NCBI RefSeq assembly: GCF_020805785.1
Contig: NZ_JAJGZV010000001.1
Coordinates: 558,001 to 622,000, forward strand
DNA: 64,000 nucleotides
Source of the DNA: Flavobacterium chungbukense
Lineage (GTDB): Bacteria > Bacteroidota > Bacteroidia > Flavobacteriales > Flavobacteriaceae
Direction of reading: 5' to 3'
The notes under the pieces were generated by a model that did no database searches, was not told the DNA's origin, and saw nothing but the letters and a program-made list of their open reading frames with translations. The translations under genes and the position numbers were made by a program. Position 1 is the stretch's first letter. Every line of letters begins with the position of its first letter. Positions 42,883 through 51,289 of the stretch are shown here, in pieces.

Positions 42883-42940
42883 TCAAAATATTTATTTTGA
42901 ATAAAATTAAATTTATTTTTAATATTTTTGTCAAAATAAA
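42883..42940. promoter_or_regulatory. Lrp-like operator array and rocD promoter region
   Basis: TCAAAATA-TT-TATTTTGA at 42883-42900 is an 8+8 dyad; TCAAAATAAA recurs at 42931-42940, giving a 10-bp inverted pair with 42891-42900. Between them lies TATTTTTG (42923-42930), a TAnnTTTG -7 match, with TTG at 42897-42899 about 23 nt upstream. The half-site repeat overlapping the promoter suggests autoregulation and rocD control by the divergent regulator. Confidence 0.55.
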
Positions 42941-42949
42941 AAGCAGATT

Positions 42950-44203
42950 ATGATTAGTACAGAAAAAGCACTTTCATCAAAATCAGAAGTTTTGATTGAA
43001 AAAGAGAATAAATATGGAGCTCATAATTACCATCCGCTTCCAGTAGTTTTAGAGCGTGGAGAAGGAGTTTATGTATGGGATGTTGACGGTAAAAAATATT
43101 ATGACTTTTTATCAGCTTATTCTGCTGTAAATCAAGGTCACTGCCATCCAAAAATTGTGGGTGCAATGGTAGAACAAGCTCAAAAACTGACTTTGACTTC
43201 TCGTGCTTTTTACAATGATAAATTAGGAAATTACGAAGAATACGTAACCGAATATTTTGGTTTTGATAAAGTGCTACCAATGAATACTGGTGCAGAGGCA
43301 GTTGAAACAGCGCTTAAAGTTTGTAGAAAATGGGCTTATGAAGTAAAAGGAATTCCAGAAAATCAGGCGCAGGTTATTGTTTGCGAGAATAATTTTCACG
43401 GAAGAACCACTACAATCATTTCATTTTCAAATGATGAAACTGCTCGTAAAAACTTCGGACCTTTTACTGATGGTTTTATTAAAATTGAATATGATAATTT
43501 AGAAGCGCTTGAAAATGCTTTAAATTCATCTAAAAATATTGCTGGATTCTTGGTTGAACCAATTCAAGGTGAAGCGGGAGTTTATGTGCCTTCAGAAGGT
43601 TATTTAGCTAAAGCTAAAGCGCTTTGCGAAAAACACAATGTACTTTTTATTGCAGATGAGGTTCAGACCGGAATTGCACGTACAGGAAAACTATTAGCTG
43701 TTCATCACGAAAATGTACAGCCTGATATTTTAATTTTAGGAAAAGCGATTTCTGGCGGAGTTTATCCAGTTTCGGCTGTTTTGTGTAATGATGAAATTAT
43801 GAATGTGATTAAACCAGGACAACACGGATCTACTTTTGGTGGAAATCCTGTTGCAGCGGCTGTAGCGATTGCAGCTCTTGAAGTAATTAAAGATGAAAAA
43901 CTGGCTGAAAATGCGGAACGTTTAGGAATTATTTTAAGAGATGGTTTAAATAAAATCGCCGAAAAAAATAACTTAATTACGCTGGTTCGCGGAAAAGGAC
44001 TTCTAAACGCAATCGTAATCAACACAGATGAAGATTCTGACTTGGCTTGGGAAATCTGTCTAAAATTCAGAGACAACGGATTATTGGCAAAACCAACTCA
44101 CGGAAATAAAATTAGATTAGCGCCGCCTTTGGTAATGACGGAAGATCAAGTTAAAGAATGTTTAGAGATTATCGAGAAATCTTTGAATGAGTTCAGAAAT
44201 TAA
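42950..44203 (+). CDS. rocD: Ornithine aminotransferase
   Basis: 417 residues, class III PLP aminotransferase. Diagnostic blocks: [70 protein letters not shown] and PLP lysine Lys265 in [15 protein letters not shown]. It converts ornithine and 2-oxoglutarate to glutamate semialdehyde and glutamate in arginine and proline metabolism; cytosolic. Divergent Lrp-type regulator upstream. Confidence 0.95.
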   Translation: MISTEKALSSKSEVLIEKENKYGAHNYHPLPVVLERGEGVYVWDVDGKKYYDFLSAYSAVNQGHCHPKIVGAMVEQAQKLTLTSRAFYNDKLGNYEEYVTEYFGFDKVLPMNTGAEAVETALKVCRKWAYEVKGIPENQAQVIVCENNFHGRTTTIISFSNDETARKNFGPFTDGFIKIEYDNLEALENALNSSKNIAGFLVEPIQGEAGVYVPSEGYLAKAKALCEKHNVLFIADEVQTGIARTGKLLAVHHENVQPDILILGKAISGGVYPVSAVLCNDEIMNVIKPGQHGSTFGGNPVAAAVAIAALEVIKDEKLAENAERLGIILRDGLNKIAEKNNLITLVRGKGLLNAIVINTDEDSDLAWEICLKFRDNGLLAKPTHGNKIRLAPPLVMTEDQVKECLEIIEKSLNEFRN

Positions 44204-44232
44204 TTATTTCTGCTTAACTTTAATCATATAAA

Positions 44233-44260
44233 AAGGCGACTGTAATTAAACAATCGCCTT
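44233..44260. terminator. Hairpin downstream of rocD
   Basis: Arms AAGGCGACTG / CAATCGCCTT with one mismatch. It lies between the convergent rocD and cysteine-desulfurase genes. No long T-run, so it is a weak terminator or a stability element. Confidence 0.5.
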
Positions 44261-44305
44261 CTGGTTATAATTACTTAAAATATCAAAAAAAGTAACTATT
44301 TCTTA

Positions 44306-44336
44306 ATGAGTCAATGTTTTTAAAGCATTGACTCAT
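44306..44336. terminator. Bidirectional hairpin between rocD and the desulfurase gene
   Basis: Perfect 11-bp arms ATGAGTCAATG / CATTGACTCAT with a 9-nt loop, followed by a T-run on the plus strand. It probably terminates rocD and, less strongly, the encapsulin operon. Confidence 0.75.
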
Positions 44337-44351
44337 TTTTATTTTAGAATT

Positions 44352-46283
44352 TTAGAATTTAACCTTTTTCAATTCCCATAAGGTTTTAATAAAAGTATCG
44401 ACATCCTGAGTTGTATTGTAAAATGCTAACGAAGGACGAACTGTAGTTTCGACTCCCATTCTGCGTAAAATAGGCTGAGCACAATGATGACCCGTTCTTA
44501 CTGCAACGCCTTCTTTGTTTAAAGCTTGTCCAACTTGATCATTGGAATAGCCTTGAAGATTAAAAGACAATACGCTCGCTTTATCTTTTGCAGTTCCAAT
44601 TAATCGTACACCCGAAATTTCTTTTAAAAGTCTCGTAGCATATTCTAATAAATAATGCTCGTACTGACCAATCGCTTCAATTCCTAATTTGGTTACATAA
44701 TCAATTGCTGCGCCAAGACCGATTGCATCGGCTATATTTCCTGTTCCAGCTTCAAAACGATTGGGTGCTTTGTGGTATTTTATTTCCTCAAAAGTTACGT
44801 CCTGAATCATATTTCCGCCAGATTGATACGGCTGCATTTCGTTCAATAAATCTTCTTTTCCGTATAAAGCGCCAATTCCAGTTGGACCAAATAATTTATG
44901 TCCAGAGAAAACTAGCCAATCTGGATTCAGATGTTGAACATCCACTTTCATGTGTGAAACCGATTGTGCGCCGTCAATCAAGACTTTTGCGCCGGCAGCG
45001 TGAGCCATTTCAACTATTTTTTTGGCAGGCGTAACCGTTCCTAATGCATTCGAAACTTGTGTAAAAGCAACCAAACGTGTTTTAGAATTGAGCAGTTTTG
45101 CATATTCATCCAACAAAATCTGACCGTCATCATCAACAGGAATTACTCTTAATTTCAATCCTTTTTTATCAGCAAGACGTTTCCAAGGAACAATATTGGC
45201 GTGATGTTCCAGATTACTGACAATGATTTCATCGCCGGAATTTAAATTCTGTTCGCCCCAAGTTGAAGCGACTAGATTTATTCCTTCTGTTGCGCCTCTT
45301 ACAAAAACAATTTCGTTTACAGAACTAGCATTCAAAAAAGCTTTTACTTTCTCTCTTGCTGCTTCGTATGCATCAGATGCGCGAGCTGCTAATTCGTGTG
45401 CCGCGCGGTGAATATTCGAATTTTCATGTTCGTAGAAATACGCAATTCTATCAATAACCGATTGCGGTTTTTGTGTTGTTGCCGCATTATCAAACCAAAC
45501 AAGAGGTTTTCCGTTTACGGTTTCTCTTAGAATTGGGAAATCCTTTTTTACTAATTCTGCATTGAAATGGTGTCCTTTATAAAGATTAATTTCTTTAGCA
45601 TCAAAAGAATTTCCAACAACGATATCTGTGCTTCTTCTATCAAAAGCAAACGGATTCTGTTCTAAAAAATAATACGATGCTCCTGAATCATTTCCGTTAA
45701 ACGGATTATCATCTCGTTTTTTAAATTGAGTATCAACAGAAGCCAAAGCCGCTTGTAATTCAATTTCAAAAGAAGAATTTTGTGTTTGAAATGGCAGATA
45801 TTGATTATTCAACAACAACGAAGAAAAAATAGATTCTTCACTAAGCTGCGGACTTCCATTATTCAAATTAATATCATGAAATCCCGTATGTGGATCGTTG
45901 ATATTTAAATCATGATTTTCCTGAACTCCCGAAGATGAATTTTTGCTCTGCGGATCAAATCCTGCTCCAGCATTTGGGTACAATGCAGAAGCTCCCGTAT
46001 TTCCGTAATTTAATACAGAAGGAGAAACGCCAAATCCGCTAAAGGAATGCTGTGCTGGCTGTACATTCGACGGAATTGCCAACGGATGCTGATCTAACGG
46101 ATCAACATGTCCTGTCTGCAATATCGTTTCTGCAATCTTTGTCGCACGCGGATGTTCGGCTTTGTCTGGACTTAACGAAATTTCTTTTGGAAACTCGTTA
46201 GGCAGCGCCTTGAACAACTCGTTTGCTAAATTTTGCAAATCGTCGATGTTGGGTAAACCGTTGTTGTTAATATTTGTACTCAT
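44352..46283 (-). CDS. SufS-like cysteine desulfurase, encapsulin cargo with long N-terminal extension
   Basis: 643 residues. Residues 1 to ~235 are disordered, rich in Asn, Ser and Pro, with small internal repeats (HDLNIND and HDINLNN near 124-143). From ~235 a class-V aminotransferase domain follows: WFDNAATTQKPQSVIDRIAY, PLP Lys463 in FSGHKLFGPTG and catalytic Cys601 in RTGHHCAQPILRRMG. It splits L-cysteine to alanine plus persulfide or sulfur. In Family 2A encapsulin systems such an extension targets the enzyme into the shell (family knowledge). Its start overlaps the srpI stop by 17 nt. Confidence 0.93.
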   Translation of the reverse strand: MSTNINNNGLPNIDDLQNLANELFKALPNEFPKEISLSPDKAEHPRATKIAETILQTGHVDPLDQHPLAIPSNVQPAQHSFSGFGVSPSVLNYGNTGASALYPNAGAGFDPQSKNSSSGVQENHDLNINDPHTGFHDINLNNGSPQLSEESIFSSLLLNNQYLPFQTQNSSFEIELQAALASVDTQFKKRDDNPFNGNDSGASYYFLEQNPFAFDRRSTDIVVGNSFDAKEINLYKGHHFNAELVKKDFPILRETVNGKPLVWFDNAATTQKPQSVIDRIAYFYEHENSNIHRAAHELAARASDAYEAAREKVKAFLNASSVNEIVFVRGATEGINLVASTWGEQNLNSGDEIIVSNLEHHANIVPWKRLADKKGLKLRVIPVDDDGQILLDEYAKLLNSKTRLVAFTQVSNALGTVTPAKKIVEMAHAAGAKVLIDGAQSVSHMKVDVQHLNPDWLVFSGHKLFGPTGIGALYGKEDLLNEMQPYQSGGNMIQDVTFEEIKYHKAPNRFEAGTGNIADAIGLGAAIDYVTKLGIEAIGQYEHYLLEYATRLLKEISGVRLIGTAKDKASVLSFNLQGYSNDQVGQALNKEGVAVRTGHHCAQPILRRMGVETTVRPSLAFYNTTQDVDTFIKTLWELKKVKF

Positions 46284-47187
46284 GATACTTTCCTATTTCT
46301 ACGTCTTCTAAAACGGCAATAGCATCATCTACTAAAATAGCCAAAGAGCAGTAAAGCGAAACCAAATACGAAGCAATCGCTTTTTCATTAATTCCCATAA
46401 AACGAACAGATAATCCCGGAGATTGTTCGCCTTGTAATCCAGGTTGAATTAATCCGATAACACCTTGACGGCTTTCGCCAGTTCTTAAAAGAATAATTTT
46501 TGATTTTCCTTTTACAATTGGCAGTTTATCCGAAGGAATAAGCGGAATTCCTCTCCAAGTTAAAAACTGAGATCCGAATAAAGAAATTGTTGGAGGCGGA
46601 ACTCCACGGCGAGTACATTCGCGGCCAAAAGCAGCGATTGCTAAAGGATGTAATAAAAAGAAACCAGGTTCTTTCCAAACTTTAGTCAGTAATTCGTCCA
46701 AATCATCTGGAGTTGGTGCGCCAGTTCTGGTTTTGATAATTTGAGACGGTGCAACATTGCTTAATAAACCGTAATCTTTATTGTTTATTAATTCGCTTTC
46801 CTGACGTTCTTTAATCGTTTCGATAGCCAAACGAAGTTGTTCTGAAATTTGATTATAAGGCTTGCTGTATAAATCAGAAACACGTGTATGAACATCTACA
46901 ATCGTTTGTACGGCAGCAAGATTGTATTCTCTTGGGTTTTCTACATAATCAACAAAAGTATTGGGTAAAACTCTCTCGTCTCGAGCAGAACAATCCACTT
47001 CAATATGATTAGCGTTTTTAACTTTGTTTAAACGAAATACACCCGATTCTACTGGTGTCCAGTGTAATAAATGCGTTAGCCATCTCGGTGTAACGGTTCC
47101 AATTTGAGGGACTGTACGTGTTGCAATTGCGAGTTGTCTTGCTGCAACATCGCCTAATGCGGTCTGTTGTGGTTTAGTTTCTGCCAT
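46267..47187 (-). CDS. srpI: Family 2A encapsulin shell protein (SrpI-like)
   Basis: 306 residues, HK97-fold shell subunit size. TALGDVAARQLAIATRTVPQ, ITPRW-like TPRWLTHLLHWTPVESGVFR, DERVLPNTFVDYVENPREYN and LFGSQFLTWRGIPLIPSDKL match the Family 2A encapsulins related to Synechococcus SrpI. It assembles into an icosahedral protein compartment. The gene is followed, with a 17-nt overlap, by the desulfurase cargo gene and preceded by cysteine synthase and serine acetyltransferase genes, the conserved set of this family. No phage genes are nearby, so it is not a prophage capsid. Confidence 0.93.
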   Translation of the reverse strand: MAETKPQQTALGDVAARQLAIATRTVPQIGTVTPRWLTHLLHWTPVESGVFRLNKVKNANHIEVDCSARDERVLPNTFVDYVENPREYNLAAVQTIVDVHTRVSDLYSKPYNQISEQLRLAIETIKERQESELINNKDYGLLSNVAPSQIIKTRTGAPTPDDLDELLTKVWKEPGFFLLHPLAIAAFGRECTRRGVPPPTISLFGSQFLTWRGIPLIPSDKLPIVKGKSKIILLRTGESRQGVIGLIQPGLQGEQSPGLSVRFMGINEKAIASYLVSLYCSLAILVDDAIAVLEDVEIGKYHEYKY

Positions 47188-47250
47188 TTTTTTTGGGTTT
47201 TAATAGGGTTATAATTTATTTTTCTGACACCTTAAATTTATTCATAAATT

Positions 47251-48162
47251 TTAATCAAACAACTCATCTACAGATAAATATCTTTCACCTGTGTCATAAT
47301 TGAAAGTTAGAATTACGGCATTTTCGGGTATGTCTTTTAGCTTTTTAGCAATGGCGGCGAGCGCTGCTCCTGTTGAAATTCCTGAAAATATTGCTTCTTC
47401 TCGAGTTATTTTTTTAGCGTAATGAAAGGATTCATTTTTTTCAACCGTTATGATCTCATCGATATATTCGCGATTAAAAACTTCTGGAATAAATCCTGCG
47501 CCAATTCCTTGAAATGGGTGAGGAGAAGGCTGTCCACCACTTAAAACTGGAGATAAAGCCGGTTCAACGCCGAAAGTTTTTAGCTTTGGAAAATGTTGCT
47601 TTAATATTTTCGAAACGCCTGTAATATGTCCGCCAGTTCCAACTCCAGAAATCAGGTAATCGATTCCGTCTGGAAAATCGGCTAAAATTTCTAAAGCTGT
47701 GGTTTTTTCGTGAATGGCAACATTAGCTTGATTCGTAAATTGCGATGGAATAAAAGAGTTTTTGGTGATGGAAGCTAATTCTATCGCTTTTTCAACCGCT
47801 CCCGATGTTCCTTTTTCTCTTGGCGTTAAAACAAATTCTGCTCCATAAGCATTTAGAATTTTTCTGCGTTCTATACTCATCGATTCTGGTATAACTACAA
47901 TCACTTTATAGCCTTTTACAGCTGCAACCAATGAAAGTCCGATTCCAGTGTTTCCAGAAGTTGGCTCGATAATAATAGTGTCTTTATTGATTAATCCTTT
48001 TTGTTCTGCATCTTCAATCATCGCCAAAGCAATTCGATCTTTGATGCTAGATCCTGGATTTGTTTTTTCTATTTTAATCCAAACCTCGTGAGATGTAAAA
48101 AGCTTGTTTAATCTAACGTGAGGCGTATTTCCAATTGTTTCTAAAATGTTTTGATATTTCAT
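47251..48162 (-). CDS. cysK: Cysteine synthase (O-acetylserine sulfhydrylase)
   Basis: 303 residues. The PLP lysine motif is [17 protein letters not shown] with Lys41; substrate loop [56 protein letters not shown]. It makes L-cysteine from O-acetylserine and sulfide. The position (12 nt after the acetyltransferase, 63 nt before srpI) makes it the analogue of SrpG in the Synechococcus encapsulin cluster. Cytosolic. Confidence 0.93.
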   Translation of the reverse strand: MKYQNILETIGNTPHVRLNKLFTSHEVWIKIEKTNPGSSIKDRIALAMIEDAEQKGLINKDTIIIEPTSGNTGIGLSLVAAVKGYKVIVVIPESMSIERRKILNAYGAEFVLTPREKGTSGAVEKAIELASITKNSFIPSQFTNQANVAIHEKTTALEILADFPDGIDYLISGVGTGGHITGVSKILKQHFPKLKTFGVEPALSPVLSGGQPSPHPFQGIGAGFIPEVFNREYIDEIITVEKNESFHYAKKITREEAIFSGISTGAALAAIAKKLKDIPENAVILTFNYDTGERYLSVDELFD

Positions 48163-48175
48163 GGCAATCTTAATA

Positions 48176-49000
48176 TTAAATCGAATAAAAAATAGGTTCA
48201 GGAAACGGATTGTTGTCTTTGACCTTCATTTCATTTTTATGATAAACAACCGAATTCGAAGGAACGGAATAAGTTAGCCAAACATTTCCGCCAATAATAG
48301 AATCTTTTCCAACTATAGTTTGACCACCAAGAATGGTACTGTTTGCATAAATAACCACATTGTCTTCAATGGTTGGATGCCTTTTAATGAATGCTTCTTC
48401 TTTTTTTACGCTCAAAGCGCCAAGCGTAACGCCTTGATAAATTTGTACATTATTGCCAATTATTGTCGTTTCTCCAATTACAATTCCTGTTCCGTGATCG
48501 ATTGCAAATTCGTCACCAATTTGTGCTCCGGGATGAATTTCTATGCTGGTTTTAATATGCGCATATTCTGAAAAGGTTCTTGCCAAAAGTCTCAAGTCTT
48601 GATGCCATAACTGATTGGAAAAGCGATAAACCGCAATAGCAAAAAAGCCAGGATAGGCGTAAAGCACTTCTTCTATAGATTTTGCGGCTGGATCTTTAGC
48701 GTAAATGGTTTCAGCGTCATTTAATGTTTTTCGATATAATTCGGGAAGCGCCTTAAAGAATGTTATAGATTGTTTAAGGCTTTCATTTTTGTCGGAAGTA
48801 TAATTTCTAAGAATTTCATTAAATTCTTTTTCCAATACTTCAAATTTATGTTCGATAATAGGTAAGTGCCCAAATGATTTTGAAGTGTTTGAAAATAAAA
48901 CAGAGAACAAATCCTCAATAAATTGATGAATGTCTTTTTTTTGAGGCAGTATTAGTAAGCTTTGATGTTTTTTTGCTATTTCTTGATAAAATGAATTCAT
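48176..49000 (-). CDS. cysE: Serine O-acetyltransferase (EpsC/SrpH-like)
   Basis: 274 residues. An N-terminal helical domain (about 1-150) is followed by a left-handed beta-helix: [40 protein letters not shown] and [20 protein letters not shown], with the catalytic His-Asp region [10 protein letters not shown]. The long N-terminal domain is that of the EpsC class. It makes O-acetylserine for the cysteine synthase 12 nt downstream. First gene of the encapsulin operon, after a long leader. Confidence 0.92.
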   Translation of the reverse strand: MNSFYQEIAKKHQSLLILPQKKDIHQFIEDLFSVLFSNTSKSFGHLPIIEHKFEVLEKEFNEILRNYTSDKNESLKQSITFFKALPELYRKTLNDAETIYAKDPAAKSIEEVLYAYPGFFAIAVYRFSNQLWHQDLRLLARTFSEYAHIKTSIEIHPGAQIGDEFAIDHGTGIVIGETTIIGNNVQIYQGVTLGALSVKKEEAFIKRHPTIEDNVVIYANSTILGGQTIVGKDSIIGGNVWLTYSVPSNSVVYHKNEMKVKDNNPFPEPIFYSI

Positions 49001-49239
49001 AACATAGTTTTTTTTGGTTTGTAACTAACAGCTTTACCATAACTCAGCTTTAATGCATCACTATTTGTATCAATTTTTTGATGCCACAGTAATCTATTTG
49101 ATGCGAATTACAACAAAGAGATTTCTCAAAGTACAATAAGTAGGAAAGTGTTTGGGATGTAAAAGGAGTCGTTTTGATGTCGATTTTATAAAATGAAAAT
49201 TGAGTAACCGACGATTACGAAAGAATTAACAACAGAAAC

Positions 49240-49264
49240 ACATATAACCAAACGTGTTATATGT
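49240..49264. promoter_or_regulatory. 9-bp dyad in the cysE leader (ACATATAAC-N7-GTTATATGT)
   Basis: Perfect 9-base arms with a 7-nt centre, about 90-115 nt downstream of the predicted start of transcription of the cysE-srpI operon. It could be a regulator site or a stem in the leader RNA. Confidence 0.45.
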
Positions 49265-49353
49265 AAATTTTTTAGGAAAAATGTAAGTCGATATTTTTTC
49301 TGTTGTTTTCAAAATGTAGTTCTTTATGTTTTAAACTCTACTAATTCTATAGA

Positions 49354-49383
49354 CAAAGTTAAATTTATTATAATAAAAACCAA
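49354..49383 (-). promoter_or_regulatory. Candidate promoter of the cysE-cysK-srpI operon
   Basis: On the minus strand TTG (49383-49381) is followed after 19 nt by TAACTTTG (49361-49354), matching the Bacteroidota -33/-7 consensus TTG-N17-23-TAnnTTTG. Transcription from here would give a leader of about 345 nt before the cysE ATG. Confidence 0.55.
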
Positions 49384-49500
49384 GAAAAAAGATATTTTTA
49401 TTTGAAATAGAAAATAGATATTTTGTGATTATTTAAATGAATTGAGTTTAATTGTTTGATTTTTAGGTTTTTGTGTGATTTGTTTTGCAAATAAAAAAAA

Positions 49501-49546
49501 GATAGAATAGTAAGTAAAAGGGCAAGCTTATACTTATTATTCTATC
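49501..49546 (-). terminator. Strong terminator after the last sulfatase gene
   Basis: Sixteen-base arms GATAGAATAGTAAGTA / TACTTATTATTCTATC with one wobble, 14-nt loop, followed on the minus strand by an 8-T run. It separates the sulfatase operon from the encapsulin operon. Confidence 0.9.
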
Positions 49547-49594
49547 TTTTATTGTCTAACAAAATTCAAGTCAAATGAATTTTAGTGTTTTAAA

Positions 49595-51253
49595 TTACTT
49601 TTTTAAAGCAGCGCCGCCTGGCATTGTTTCTGGTTTAAGTTTGAATTTACTGTATTCTACAACTCCCGTTTTATCTGCCCAGTCAAAATATTTGGCAGAA
49701 AGCTGGTTTACAATTCCAGGATTTTGAGCTGCAACATTGGTTGTCTCGCCTCGATCCGTTTCTAGATTATACAGTTCCCATTCGTAAGAAGGATAGATGG
49801 AAACCAATTTCCATTTTCCATCGCGAACGGCTCTATTTCCAGCTCTTTCCCAGAATAAAGGTTCGCCACGATTTACTTCAGAAGCATTTTCAAATAAAAC
49901 AGGAAGCAAACTTTTTCCAGCTAATGGATTAGAACTAACACCGTTTAAATTTTTAGGATATTCAATTCCAGCCAAATCATAAAAAGTAGGAGCGAGGTCA
50001 ATAATATGTCCAGTTCCTTTATCAATTCTTCCAGCCTTTATTTTTGAAGGAAACCAAGCGATAAATGGCGAACTGAAACCGCCTTCGTGCATATTATTTT
50101 TATATTGCTGCAAAGGTGTATTTGATAAATATGCCCAATTTTGTTCCTGATAATCAAATGATCCAGAAGTTCCAACTGGTCCTTCGTTTCGAACCAAACC
50201 TCTCCCTAACGGATTGTAAGTGTTAAATCCGCCTTGAGCGCCATTGTCAGAAATAAAAATAATCAGCGTGTTTTTGTCTTTTTTAAGCGCCTTTAATTTA
50301 TCTAAAACTTTACCCACGTTTTGATCCATATTGTCTACCATTGCCGCGTAAACTTCCATTTTTGCTTTCCAAAACTGTTTTTCATCGTAAGTCAGTTTGC
50401 TCCATTCTGGAACTTCTGGATCTCTTGGCGAAATGGTTTGGTTGGGAAGTAAAATGCCATTGGCTTTTAATTTCTCAATTCTTTTTTCTCTCAAAACATC
50501 CCAGCCTTCATCAAATTTCCCGCGGTATTTGGCAATATCAACTGGTTTTGCCTGCAACGGCCAATGCGGAGCGGTAAAAGCCAAATACAAAAAGAATGGC
50601 TTGTTTTCTTTGTTTTGTTCGTCTAAGAAAGTCACGGCATTATTTCCGATTTCGTCTGTAAAATAATAAGAATCATCTTTTGGATGCAGTTCTTCGTTAT
50701 TGCGAATTAATTTTACGGGATAAGGTGTTTTTCCGAAAGGCAAAGGTTTCGTATCGAAATAATTAGAAGCACCTTTTAAAATGCCATAAAATTTATCAAA
50801 ACCTCTTTGGTTTGGCCATTGCGCTTGATCTTCAGAACCAACATGCCATTTTCCAGATAGAAGCGTGCTGTATCCGCCTGAACGAAAAACTTCGCCTAAG
50901 GTTAAAGATTCTTTGTTTAAATAACCTTGATAGGCAGGCAATCCTAAATTGACATCAAAAAAACCAACGCCCGCTTTGTGCTGATATTGACCCGTTAATA
51001 ATGAAGCTCTTGTTGGTGCGCAGATAGAATTATTGTAAAATTCACGAAGACGAGTTCCTTCTTTTGCCAATCGATCTAAGTTTGGAGTGCTAATTTCCGA
51101 CCCGTAATTTCCTAAATCTGAATAGCCCATATCGTCAACCATAATCAAAATAATGTTGGGTTTCGATGTATTATTCTGCGCATTTGATTTAGAAATAGTT
51201 GCCGCTCCAGATAGAAGGAAAGCAAGTGCAATGTTTTTAAGTTTGGAATTCAT
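49595..51253 (-). CDS. Exported sulfatase (arylsulfatase type)
   Basis: 552 residues. Signal peptide (1-26, KSNAQ). Sulfatase core: IMVDDMGYSDLGNYGSEIST (metal), CAPTRASLLTGQYQHKAG with Cys78 as the formylglycine site, SGKWHVGSEDQAQWPNQRGF with Lys135/His137, ISDNGAQGGFNTYNPL (metal). It removes sulfate from an organic ester. No maturase (FGE or anSME) gene is in the window. Last gene of the sulfatase run; a strong terminator follows. Substrate unknown. Confidence 0.93.
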   Translation of the reverse strand: MNSKLKNIALAFLLSGAATISKSNAQNNTSKPNIILIMVDDMGYSDLGNYGSEISTPNLDRLAKEGTRLREFYNNSICAPTRASLLTGQYQHKAGVGFFDVNLGLPAYQGYLNKESLTLGEVFRSGGYSTLLSGKWHVGSEDQAQWPNQRGFDKFYGILKGASNYFDTKPLPFGKTPYPVKLIRNNEELHPKDDSYYFTDEIGNNAVTFLDEQNKENKPFFLYLAFTAPHWPLQAKPVDIAKYRGKFDEGWDVLREKRIEKLKANGILLPNQTISPRDPEVPEWSKLTYDEKQFWKAKMEVYAAMVDNMDQNVGKVLDKLKALKKDKNTLIIFISDNGAQGGFNTYNPLGRGLVRNEGPVGTSGSFDYQEQNWAYLSNTPLQQYKNNMHEGGFSSPFIAWFPSKIKAGRIDKGTGHIIDLAPTFYDLAGIEYPKNLNGVSSNPLAGKSLLPVLFENASEVNRGEPLFWERAGNRAVRDGKWKLVSIYPSYEWELYNLETDRGETTNVAAQNPGIVNQLSAKYFDWADKTGVVEYSKFKLKPETMPGGAALKK

Positions 51254-51289
51254 GGTATTATATTTTTGTTTTTAATTTCATCACTTTAA

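Larger units (their letters stand above)
49001..49594. other. 594-nt spacer: leader of the cysE-srpI operon and sulfatase terminator
   Basis: From the cysE side, a long AT-rich 5' leader (49001-49346) has possible stems (for example GCATC/GATGC near 49056-49087 and the dyad at 49240-49264); then a candidate promoter (49354-49383) and the sulfatase terminator (49501-49546). No open frame of note. Confidence 0.6.

Noticed and set aside
46267..47187. Encapsulin-like gene as a prophage major capsid protein
   Set aside because: The HK97-type fold is shared with phage, but there is no phage gene nearby and the cysE/cysK/desulfurase context and SrpI-type motifs point to Family 2A encapsulin.
49001..49350. 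SAM or cysteine-type riboswitch in the cysE leader
   Set aside because: I could not match any riboswitch consensus from memory; it is reported only as a leader worth a covariance search.
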